Source: a bacterium (lineage in GTDB: Bacteria > UBA3054). Taken from it: 5,585 bases of DNA. Made by a program: the position numbers and the translations under genes. This document shows, one piece after another, positions 1 through 5,585 of this stretch. Below the pieces are notes generated by a model. It was not told the DNA's origin and did no database searches. It was given only the letters and a program-made list of their open reading frames with translations. Where the stretch lies: assembly GCA_017538635.1 (NCBI GenBank), contig JAFYIM010000137.1, positions 1 to 5,585 on the forward strand, given 5' to 3'. Numbering within the stretch: the first letter of the stretch is position 1; each line of letters begins with the position of its first letter.

Positions 1-125
1 ATCCCTCGCGCACGGACTACGCGAGCATTGCCTTGATTAGCGTCCTCCGAGAGTTCGCTTAGGGATATGTGCTTGGCTCGCACGACAACTTCTTGCATCC
101 TCCGTGAGTTCGCGTGGGGGCGCAT
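1..125 (-). CDS. Possible partial small ORF running off the left edge (doubtful)
   Basis: A minus-strand frame opens with ATG at 125-123 and has no stop for 41 codons to the left edge. It begins MRPHANSRRMQEVVVRAKHI, continues SLSELSEDANQGNARVV, and ends in an Arg-rich stretch. A GGAG lies six bases before the ATG, which gives some support; a second in-frame Met is immediately preceded by GGAGG, too close to serve. Against a real gene: the frame contains two copies of a 19-bp DNA repeat that fall in different reading phases, the frame is also open upstream of the ATG into the end of copA, and no protein family is recognised. It may be an accidental open frame over a repeat. What follows beyond the edge decides it. 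Confidence 0.2.
   Translation of the reverse strand, partial: MRPHANSRRMQEVVVRAKHISLSELSEDANQGNARVVRARG
5..25. repeat. Short inverted repeat (6-bp stem, 9-nt loop)
   Basis: ctcgcg at 5-10 is the exact reverse complement of cgcgag at 20-25, with cacggacta between them. The hairpin is GC-rich but is not followed by a T-run on either strand, so it does not read as a standard intrinsic terminator. It sits beside the direct-repeat pair and may belong to the same intergenic element. A stem this short in GC-rich DNA could also be chance. Confidence 0.4.
40..58. repeat. 19-bp direct repeat, copy 1
   Basis: The plus strand reads gcgtcctccgagagttcgc. It matches the copy at 95-113 at 17 of 19 positions, with a start-to-start distance of 55 bp. 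Weaker similarity continues for about 14 further bases to the right (roughly half identical, most differences being transitions), so the original unit may have been about 33 bp. It lies downstream of copA in the non-coding left end. Confidence 0.6.
95..113. repeat. 19-bp direct repeat, copy 2
   Basis: The plus strand reads gcatcctccgtgagttcgc. It differs from the copy at 40-58 at the third and eleventh bases only. The 55-bp period is not divisible by three, so the two copies would encode different peptides in any one frame. This points to a DNA- or RNA-level element rather than a protein repeat. Confidence 0.6.
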
Positions 126-178
126 GCCGCTCTCCGCGCCAGCGCTTTCTCGCTCCAGCGGTGACGGGGGAAAACAAA

Positions 179-2299
179 TTAATTTCTTAAACGGAGGGCG
201 TTGGTGACGACGAGGAGGGAGCTTGCGGCCATGCAGGCGGCGCCGACTTCGGGGCGCATGGTGAGGCCGAAGGCTGAGAGCGCGCCGGCGGCTAAGGGTA
301 TGGTGACGAGGTTGAAGATGAGCGCCCAGAAAAGATTCTGCTTGATTATTGTGAGCGTGCGCCTTGAAAGGTCGTAGGCGGTGACGAGCGCTGTTAGGTC
401 GTCGCCGGTCAAGAGGATCTTGGAGGCGGACTGCGCGGCGCCGGCGCCCTTGTAGTGGGAGATGGAGACGTCGGCCTGGCTGAGGGCCGGGGCGTCGTTG
501 AGGCCGTCGCCGGTCATGGCAACGGTCCTGCCTTCTTTTTGGGCTTGCCTAACAAGGGCGAGCTTGTCTTCGGGAAGCAGGCGGTATTTGACGTCGGAAA
601 GGGGAACGGTCTTGGCGAATTCAAAGGCGGCTTCTTTGCTGTCGCCGGTAAGGAGGATGCAATCAAGGCCTCTCTTTTTAAGCTCTGACAAAGTCTTTTC
701 CGCTTCGGGTTTGGGCGGGTCAAAGAGTTCCAGGGAGCCGGCGTATTTTTTGCCGACGGCGGCGTGGATGCCGCGGTCGCTTTGGGGGCAAACGACGCCG
801 TTTTCCTCGAGAAATTCTTTGGTGCCGGCGAGAAGTTCAGCGTGATCGGAATTTCTTGTGCCTTTGACGCCTTTGCCTGGCACGGCTTCGAAGTTAGAGC
901 AGAGGTCCGGTTTCAGGCCTCTTTTGCTTGCTTCCGCAGTCACGGCCTTGGCGATCGGGTGTTCGGAATACTGCTCGAGGGAGGCGATGATAAGGAGCGT
1001 GTCGTCAGGGCAGCCCTCCTTGACGGCGGGAGTTCCGTTGGTCAAAGTTCCCGTCTTGTCGAAGAAGAGCGTTTGGCATTTGGAAAAGGCTTCCAGGGCC
1101 GATGCATCCCGGAAGAGGATGCCGCAGCAAGCCGCTTTGCCAAGCCCCGAGGCGAGGGCCGCGGGCGTCGCAAGGCCTAAGGCGCAGGGGCAGGCGACGA
1201 CAAGGACGGTAAGCGCGTAGGGCAGGGCGGTGTTGAAGTCTTTTAGGAAGAACCAGACGACAAGCGTTGCGGCGGCGGCATATATTACTCCCAGAGCGAA
1301 ATGTCCCGAGACCTTGTCAGCGAGGAGCGCGACCTTCGGCCTAGTCGTCCTGGCTTCCTCAACGAGTCGGACCATCTGGGAGAGCGTAGTTTGGTCGCCG
1401 CTGCGCTCTAAAACCATCGTGAAAGCCCCCAGGAGGTTCATAGAGCCGCCCGTGACAGGATCACCGACTCCTTTGTCGACGGGAAAGCTTTCGCCCGTTA
1501 AAAGCGATTCGTCGAAGGAACTGCGGCCCTCTATTATCCTGCCGTCGCCGGGGACTCTTTCGCCCGGTTTGACGAGCAAAATATCGTTTGCGTTCAAAAG
1601 CTCGGTGGGGATGTCCTTTTCCTCGCCGTCAACTAGAAGATGGGCGATTTGCGGGAGAAGGTCGGAGAGTTCCTCGAGATCGGAATCGGCTTTCCTTTTG
1701 GCGTGTTCCTCTAATTTCCTGCCGAGGCCGACAATAGCGAGCACCATGGCGCTGGCGCAGAAATGATAGTGAGGATAAACTCTGTCGCCGGTTGCAAAGA
1801 GGATCAGTTCCGTCAAACTGTAAAGGAAGGCCGTTCCGGTACTCAAGCCCACGAGAAGCTGCATGTCGGGATGAGCGTCGCGGACCGCTTGATAAGCGCC
1901 TTTGAAAATGTCAAATCCCCAAACAATGGCGGGCAGAGCCAAAAGCATTTGAAAAAGGCCGTCATCAATGAGGTTTTCAGGATGAGGGAAGAGATCCCAT
2001 TCGATCAGGAAGAGAATAACGGCGCCGGCTACGGCGAAAAGGAAAAGCACGTTCTTTACGAGTAGGCTTTCCTTTTTCTTCAAAGGGTTTTCTGTGGTTG
2101 GGGGAAAGCCGGCGTCGGATGAAGCTTTTAAAATCGCTTCCTCATTAGTTTTCGTTTCGTCGTAATAGACGATGCAGCGTTTGCTGATCGGGTCGACGCC
2201 GCTTCTAATTACGCCCTCCAGTTTGTCGAGGCTGGCTTTGACTTTTGAGGAACAGCCCGCGCAGCGCATGCCGGGCGCGAAGAAGACGAAGCTTTTCAT
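179..2299 (-). CDS. copA: Copper-transporting P1B-type ATPase (CopA-like)
   Basis: This is a 706-residue inner-membrane pump that uses ATP to export copper(I) from the cytoplasm. Residues 1-65 are a single heavy-metal-associated domain with GMRCAGC (Cys13, Cys16). Eight membrane segments are apparent (about 82-100, 113-132, 145-168, 181-193, 332-352, 360-384, 656-675, 684-702). The core motifs are all present: TGES in the actuator domain (268-271), the CPC ion site (370-372), DKTGTLT with phosphorylated Asp414, SEHP (445-448), PGKG (474-477), TGD (551-553) and GDGLNDAP (597-604). The last helix carries MAASS (690-694), typical of copper pumps. The helix-7 site reads Phe662-Asn663, where CopA proteins usually have Tyr-Asn. 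The ATG at 2299 is chosen because AGGA lies six bases upstream, it overlaps the previous stop by four bases, and it leads straight into the HMA domain. The in-frame ATG at 2470 would add 57 Arg-rich residues encoded inside the neighbouring gene. A CcoI/FixI-type role in cytochrome oxidase assembly is an alternative. Confidence 0.93.
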   Translation of the reverse strand: MKSFVFFAPGMRCAGCSSKVKASLDKLEGVIRSGVDPISKRCIVYYDETKTNEEAILKASSDAGFPPTTENPLKKKESLLVKNVLFLFAVAGAVILFLIEWDLFPHPENLIDDGLFQMLLALPAIVWGFDIFKGAYQAVRDAHPDMQLLVGLSTGTAFLYSLTELILFATGDRVYPHYHFCASAMVLAIVGLGRKLEEHAKRKADSDLEELSDLLPQIAHLLVDGEEKDIPTELLNANDILLVKPGERVPGDGRIIEGRSSFDESLLTGESFPVDKGVGDPVTGGSMNLLGAFTMVLERSGDQTTLSQMVRLVEEARTTRPKVALLADKVSGHFALGVIYAAAATLVVWFFLKDFNTALPYALTVLVVACPCALGLATPAALASGLGKAACCGILFRDASALEAFSKCQTLFFDKTGTLTNGTPAVKEGCPDDTLLIIASLEQYSEHPIAKAVTAEASKRGLKPDLCSNFEAVPGKGVKGTRNSDHAELLAGTKEFLEENGVVCPQSDRGIHAAVGKKYAGSLELFDPPKPEAEKTLSELKKRGLDCILLTGDSKEAAFEFAKTVPLSDVKYRLLPEDKLALVRQAQKEGRTVAMTGDGLNDAPALSQADVSISHYKGAGAAQSASKILLTGDDLTALVTAYDLSRRTLTIIKQNLFWALIFNLVTIPLAAGALSAFGLTMRPEVGAACMAASSLLVVTNALRLRN

Positions 2300-3999
2300 T
2301 TGGCTTCCTGCACTTTTTCTTCTTTCTCGAAAACGCGGTAGCGGACGCCATTGTAAGCGGCGTTGTCTTCTTTCGGGAAAATGACGAGCGTTTGCTCGGG
2401 CTTGTGAAGGCCGACCACGGTCTTCAATAAGAAATTGTATTCCAAGCCTAAGGTCGTTTCTTTTTCCCAAATAGTGTCGGTGTTCTTGCCGGAGGCCAGA
2501 AGCGTAAGGAAGCGTCTGGCCGTCATAAGGGCTTTTTCGCTGTCCGTTTCGCCTTCCCTGGACATGTCGGCCAGATCAAGGAAGATCTGCTCCGCTTCCA
2601 AAAGATGGTCGGGAGTCAGGGGCGTCTTCTTGTAACTTGACATCACGCGGTAGAGGTCAAGCTCCGTATAGAGCTCGTTCAATTCTTTTATAAGGGCCGC
2701 CAGAGCGCGAAAATATTCCGCTTCCTTTTCGACCTTCACCGTTTTGATCTTCGGCCAGTCCCGCTCCTCCCTTATCTCTTCGGGCTTTTCCGCACTGTAA
2801 ACGGCGGAGCGGATCCAGCAGGCGGAGGGAAGGTCACGCGCTTTGTCTTTAAGAGCCCCGGAGGCGGCCACAGCGCGCTCGGAAAGGCCCAAATGGCCCT
2901 TAAGCTCTTCCCTTAAGTCTGTGAGAAGGCTTGCTTCCGCTTCGGGAATGTCGTCCGCAGCGCCCAGGACGTAAAGGATGTGCTTGACGCTCGGCGGGAC
3001 TACCCAGCGGTGCAGTTCCCTGAAAGTCCTTTCCGGAAGCGCTGCCGGAGGCGGCAGGAAAAAGACGCGGCTCGTTGGTTCGCCGATGTGCACAGGATCT
3101 TTCCAGGGCGGCTGCTCGAAAGAGGTCTTTGATCTTTCGAGAATAGTTTGTTTTACTCCTTTGCCTTCCTTCTGCGCCTCAAAAAACTCCTTTACGGTCA
3201 TAACTTTCGTCTCGCCGTCGAAGGCTCTGAGATACTTCACAGCTTCGCTGTAGTTCTCTTTGGAAATATCGCTCACAAAAAGCGCGTCGGCAAGGATGGA
3301 AAGGCTGTCAAACGTTTCCTCTTCTTCAATGGAGAAATAGTTGTTTCCGAGGTAAGCCCTTAGAAGGGCGGCGGCGCCCCAGGGAGTGTCAGATTTCTCC
3401 TTGTAGGCGGCGTAAACGGTATAGTCCCTGAGTCTGCCGTCTTTTTCGCCGATGAAGGCTGCTTCCTTCACGGCTTTCAGTTCGTCGTCCACTTCCCGCT
3501 GCACAGCCGATGGCACTCTCGATTCGGGCAGGCAGATCTTCATGCCAACGGAGGCGAAGAGCAGGGCGTTCCTGACCGCTATGCGGTCGGAACCTTCCGC
3601 CGCTTCATAGCGAGCTTCCAGATTCTCGACCAGATCGACGAAGAGGGAAGCGTACTGGTCGTAAAGGAAGGTGCCGTAAACGCCGTCCGCGGCCCGCTCG
3701 TAATAGTTGCGGAAAAGTTCGTAGGCGGAGTCGGCGGTGATGAAAACAGACGGCTGCTCCCGGTAGAGCAAGGCGAAGCTTGCACCGGTCTTGCCCTGGA
3801 ACGTTTCCTCGTATTCTTTCGGCTGTTCCTGCGTTTTCTCTTCCGCGGAAACGCCTGAAATCTTCTCCTCTTTGACGCGCGCTTCGTTCATTTTCGCCAA
3901 TTCCTTGTCCGCCTTTTCTTCCATATAGAAGTGATGGGCGACGAGAGCCGCCACAGCAAGGACGAAAAGCGCGAAGATAATGAAGGCGGCTTTTTTCAT
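2296..3999 (-). CDS. Membrane-anchored DUF3160-like protein, function unknown
   Basis: This 567-residue protein has a short basic N-terminus followed by a hydrophobic helix (residues 4-21), then a Lys/Glu-rich linker (about 26-66). That layout suggests a signal anchor with the body in the periplasm; no lipobox Cys is present. The body resembles DUF3160 proteins in order and spacing: VFITADSAYELFRNYY (85-100, like the family's TADSLLHAYH region), a helical stretch with AALLRAYLGNNYFSI (210-224), the RVFFLPPPA and HRWVVPPSVKHILYVLG region (311-346), the VEKEAEYFRALAAL helix (423-436), and a C-terminal TLVIFPKEDNAAYNGVRYRVFE (537-558), like the family's closing 'VP...G.V.SYYEF' segment. The match is by eye and divergent. 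The start at 3999 is set by overlap with the rfaE2 stop (TGATG); the only Shine-Dalgarno-like AAGGA is 13 nt away, so translation probably depends on coupling. The stop overlaps the copA start (ATGA). No enzymatic motif is recognised. Cell-envelope context suggests a surface or periplasmic role, which is inference. Confidence 0.65.
   Translation of the reverse strand: MKKAAFIIFALFVLAVAALVAHHFYMEEKADKELAKMNEARVKEEKISGVSAEEKTQEQPKEYEETFQGKTGASFALLYREQPSVFITADSAYELFRNYYERAADGVYGTFLYDQYASLFVDLVENLEARYEAAEGSDRIAVRNALLFASVGMKICLPESRVPSAVQREVDDELKAVKEAAFIGEKDGRLRDYTVYAAYKEKSDTPWGAAALLRAYLGNNYFSIEEEETFDSLSILADALFVSDISKENYSEAVKYLRAFDGETKVMTVKEFFEAQKEGKGVKQTILERSKTSFEQPPWKDPVHIGEPTSRVFFLPPPAALPERTFRELHRWVVPPSVKHILYVLGAADDIPEAEASLLTDLREELKGHLGLSERAVAASGALKDKARDLPSACWIRSAVYSAEKPEEIREERDWPKIKTVKVEKEAEYFRALAALIKELNELYTELDLYRVMSSYKKTPLTPDHLLEAEQIFLDLADMSREGETDSEKALMTARRFLTLLASGKNTDTIWEKETTLGLEYNFLLKTVVGLHKPEQTLVIFPKEDNAAYNGVRYRVFEKEEKVQEAK
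2304..2309 (-). promoter_or_regulatory. Ribosome binding site of copA
   Basis: The minus strand reads AGGAAG within the last codons (Gln-Glu-Ala) of the DUF3160-like gene, with the AGGA core six bases before the copA ATG at 2299. With the ATGA overlap, it decides the copA start in favour of 2299 over the in-frame upstream ATG at 2470. Confidence 0.75.
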
Positions 4000-4484
4000 C
4001 AGAGGGGGAGAGTCCTTATGCGTTCAATGAGCCCGGTGGTGGAAAGGCCCGCGACCTTGGGCATCAAGTGGATGCGGCCGCCGTACTTTTTGACGGTCGG
4101 GGCTTCGATGCAGTTCTCGCCGTATTCGGAGCCGTTGACGTGCACATTGGGCTTCACGACTTCCAAAAAAGGCATGGGCACGGTCTCGTCGAAGATGTGG
4201 ACGTAGCTTACGATTGAAAGAGCGGAGAGAAGCGCGGCACGCTGCTCCTGGCCGATAATTGGACGCAAGGGGCTCTTGTACTGCTTTATGGAGCTGTCGG
4301 AATTGAGGCCGACTATGAGAACGTCCGCCTGGGCCTTGGCTTCCTCAAGGAAGCACAGGTGACCGTAATGGAAAAGGTCGAAGCTTCCGTTGCAGGTCAC
4401 GATAGTCTTGCCCTCTTTGCGCAGTTCTTCGCAGCATTTGGCCAGTTCTTCTCTCGATACGATCTTGGAAGCGGTCGATAACAT
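3999..4484 (-). CDS. rfaE2: Stand-alone D-glycero-beta-D-manno-heptose 1-phosphate adenylyltransferase (RfaE domain II-like)
   Basis: This 161-residue cytoplasmic nucleotidyltransferase probably converts heptose 1-phosphate plus ATP into ADP-heptose, the precursor of the LPS inner core. The Rossmann-type signature is clear: residues 30-42 read TCNGSFDLFHYGH, giving the HxGH nucleotide-binding motif (His39, His42). NSDSSIKQYK (61-70), RPI (74-76) and Q80-R82 follow, then FDETVP (98-103), the VNGSEYGE loop (116-123) and the C-terminal STTGLIERI (148-156), which matches the STTxII-K-I end of RfaE domain II. There is no ribokinase-type domain, so the kinase and phosphatase steps must be encoded elsewhere. 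Only one start is reasonable: the ATG at 4484 has AAGGA six bases upstream. The stop overlaps the next start by one base. Location after a glycan ligase-family gene fits LPS synthesis. A related cytidylyltransferase, or an enzyme using another sugar phosphate, cannot be excluded; the loop VNGSEYGE differs from the VKGGDY seen in E. coli HldE. Confidence 0.8.
   Translation of the reverse strand: MLSTASKIVSREELAKCCEELRKEGKTIVTCNGSFDLFHYGHLCFLEEAKAQADVLIVGLNSDSSIKQYKSPLRPIIGQEQRAALLSALSIVSYVHIFDETVPMPFLEVVKPNVHVNGSEYGENCIEAPTVKKYGGRIHLMPKVAGLSTTGLIERIRTLPL
4013..4017 (-). promoter_or_regulatory. Distant, weak Shine-Dalgarno-like site before the DUF3160-like gene
   Basis: The minus strand has AAGGA inside the last codons of rfaE2, 13 nt from the ATG at 3999, with a pyrimidine-rich CTCTCCCCCTCT stretch between. 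The spacing is longer than optimal. With the TGATG stop/start overlap, re-initiation by ribosomes finishing rfaE2 is the likelier route. Confidence 0.35.
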
Positions 4485-4490
4485 GATGAT

Positions 4491-4495
4491 TCCTT
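4491..4495 (-). promoter_or_regulatory. Ribosome binding site of rfaE2
   Basis: The minus strand reads AAGGA, six bases before the ATG at 4484, in the 24-nt gap after the ligase-family stop codon. It is the only gap between genes in the operon, and it has no room for a promoter or terminator of its own. It fixes the start of rfaE2. Confidence 0.75.
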
Positions 4496-4508
4496 TTTGT
4501 TTGTTGGC

Positions 4509-5585
4509 TTAGAAAAGGCCCTGGAGAATGGTGCCGAGGTCCACGCCGTACTTGATGTTCTGTTCCTGAGGATTCCAATCAAGGGGATTCCACATACGGC
4601 CGGAGATCAATTCAAAATTGATGGGAATTTTTTTGCCGCTTGCAGCCATTTCCTCGTTGGTCAAAACCGGCACGATCCTGCCCACATCTATTACGAAGGT
4701 GTTCCAAGTGCGGTTGGAGATCACGCAGGATCCGGCAAGCTTTCCGTTAACGGAGAAACTGGCCGGCACCGGCTTAAGTTCGGCGTCCGGATGACTGGCC
4801 CTCAGATAGACTGAAAGATAGCGGGAGTTGACCTGAAGCGGCCGGTAAACGTGGCGCCTGGTGCGGGCGAACTTGTTGCTGAACTGGTCGTATTCGTAAT
4901 GCAGTATTCCGTACTCCAGCATGCGGCCCAGATTATCGTAAGGTTCGCAGCTGTAGTATTGCTTCTCGCCCTGCGCGGCGGAATTACGACAAAGCATAAG
5001 GAAGATTCCAAAAACCAGGATACAAACCGCAACTGCGGCAAAGCGGAACGCCAGGCTCTTTTTGAGTTTTTCAAGACAGGAGACGGCTTCTCCTTTCAAT
5101 GTTCCCTCTCCGGCAGGATAGACGAAATTAAAGAGGGAGGCGAGCATCGCAAGGAAAACGCTCTGCAAGAACATCAGTTCCGTAACATAGTAAAGACTGC
5201 TGGAGAAAAGGTTGCCGAGCGCAATGGAAAGCTGGGCGGTCATAAGCCCCAAAGAGAGGCTGCGAACATGTTTGCCGCAGCATTCGTTGGACCACAGGCG
5301 CCAAGCCAAAAAGACTGAGAAAAGGAAGAAGAAAATGCTGACAAAAAGCCCCGGAAGCCCCATCTCGACCCAATAGTCGAGATAGAGATTGTGGGCGAAG
5401 GCGCTCTTGTATCCGTCGCGGGTCGTCTTGTAGTCTTTGTAGAGTTTATCGAACGTCCCCAGACCATGACCGAAAACAGGCGCGTCCTTTATGGCCTGAA
5501 GCGCAGCAAACCAGTGATAGGAACGGAAGGAGAGCAGTTCGTCTATCCTTCTCGGCTCTATCTTCATTTTGTCAAGGCCCTGGAC
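4509..5585 (-). CDS. O-antigen ligase/polymerase family (Wzy_C/WaaL-like) membrane protein, C-terminal part, truncated by window edge
   Basis: This is a polytopic inner-membrane protein of the O-antigen ligase/polymerase superfamily, which transfers or polymerises undecaprenyl-linked glycans on the periplasmic side. The reading frame stays open to the right edge (codons V-Q-G-L-D-K precede the first visible Met at 5567), so that Met is internal and the N-terminal membrane segments are missing. Counting from it, residues 14-39 (FRSYHW...GHGLGTF) and 58-73 (AHNLYLDYWVEMGLPG, His59 and Glu68) form the family's large periplasmic loop with the H-x3-L-x4-E-x-G-type signature. Hydrophobic segments follow near 71-91, 103-126, 131-149 and 174-193. 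After the last one there is an added soluble region of about 155 residues (196-352) with alternating beta-strand-like stretches, rich in Trp and Tyr, which is longer than the usual family tail. The next gene starts 24 nt downstream. Membership of the superfamily is secure; the choice between ligase and polymerase is not. Confidence 0.85.
   Translation of the reverse strand, partial: VQGLDKMKIEPRRIDELLSFRSYHWFAALQAIKDAPVFGHGLGTFDKLYKDYKTTRDGYKSAFAHNLYLDYWVEMGLPGLFVSIFFFLFSVFLAWRLWSNECCGKHVRSLSLGLMTAQLSIALGNLFSSSLYYVTELMFLQSVFLAMLASLFNFVYPAGEGTLKGEAVSCLEKLKKSLAFRFAAVAVCILVFGIFLMLCRNSAAQGEKQYYSCEPYDNLGRMLEYGILHYEYDQFSNKFARTRRHVYRPLQVNSRYLSVYLRASHPDAELKPVPASFSVNGKLAGSCVISNRTWNTFVIDVGRIVPVLTNEEMAASGKKIPINFELISGRMWNPLDWNPQEQNIKYGVDLGTILQGLF

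Noticed and set aside
116..178. Intrinsic terminator after copA
   Set aside because: Short stems can be drawn (for example ggcgc at 119-123 with gcgcc at 136-140), but none is followed by a T-run in the direction of transcription, so no terminator is called.
1..178. tRNA, other structured RNA gene or CRISPR array in the left end
   Set aside because: No cloverleaf or TpsiC-like arm was found, and two diverged 19-bp copies with 36 bp between them are too few and too unequal to call a CRISPR array.
2300..2470. N-terminal extension of copA to the in-frame ATG at 2470
   Set aside because: The 57 added residues are Arg-rich and unlike any HMA domain, lie wholly within the DUF3160-like coding sequence, and the ATG at 2299 has a proper ribosome site and the ATGA overlap.
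3579..3785. Second-frame minus-strand ORFs inside the genes (also 514-723, 4345-4578, 4397-4582, 4802-5074, 5128-5373 and 5240-5467)
   Set aside because: Their Ser/Pro/Arg-rich compositions are typical of frame-shifted reading of real genes; none has its own recognisable domain.
455..5318. Many plus-strand open frames of 61-178 codons opposite the four genes (for example 1230-1766 and 4851-5318)
   Set aside because: They mirror well-supported minus-strand genes with recognised motifs, show no family resemblance, and are expected shadows in GC-rich coding DNA.
5567..5567. True start of the ligase-family gene at the ATG at 5567
   Set aside because: The frame is open upstream to the edge, no ribosome site precedes this ATG, and the family needs several N-terminal membrane helices that would be missing.

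Overview
The window holds one compact stretch of four protein genes, all on the minus strand and read from the right edge towards the left. In transcription order they are: the C-terminal part of an O-antigen ligase/polymerase-family membrane protein (cut by the right edge); a stand-alone ADP-heptose-type nucleotidyltransferase (RfaE2/HldE adenylyltransferase domain); a membrane-anchored DUF3160-like protein of unknown function; and a CPC-type copper-transporting P1B ATPase. The ligase-to-rfaE2 gap is 24 nt. rfaE2 and the DUF3160-like gene share one base (TGATG). The DUF3160-like gene and copA overlap by four bases (ATGA). This spacing strongly suggests a single transcript with translational coupling. 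Its promoter must lie beyond the right edge, since none is visible here.

The first two genes point to a Gram-negative (diderm) bacterium that makes a heptose-containing lipopolysaccharide or a related surface glycan. One supplies the activated heptose, and the other belongs to the family that polymerises or ligates undecaprenyl-linked glycans in the periplasm. The DUF3160-like protein has an N-terminal membrane anchor and probably faces the periplasm. The copper pump is a typical housekeeping/homeostasis enzyme, and its place at the end of a glycan operon is the unusual part of the layout. The taxon cannot be fixed from the sequence. An uncultured diderm, perhaps from the PVC group (Verrucomicrobiota/Lentisphaerota), is a guess from the general look of the proteins.

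The leftmost 178 bases lie downstream of copA and have no well-supported gene. They do contain a 19-bp near-perfect direct repeat (17/19 identical, 55 bp apart) and a 6-bp-stem inverted repeat. A minus-strand frame is open from position 125 to the left edge. The repeat spacing is not a multiple of three, so the repetition is at DNA level. This looks more like a dispersed intergenic repeat than a conserved coding region.

I see no complete novel defence, mobile or RNA system. The points most worth following are the repeat-bearing left end, the extra C-terminal periplasmic domain of the ligase, the Tyr-to-Phe change in the copper pump's ion pathway, and the coupling of a DUF3160 gene to copA.
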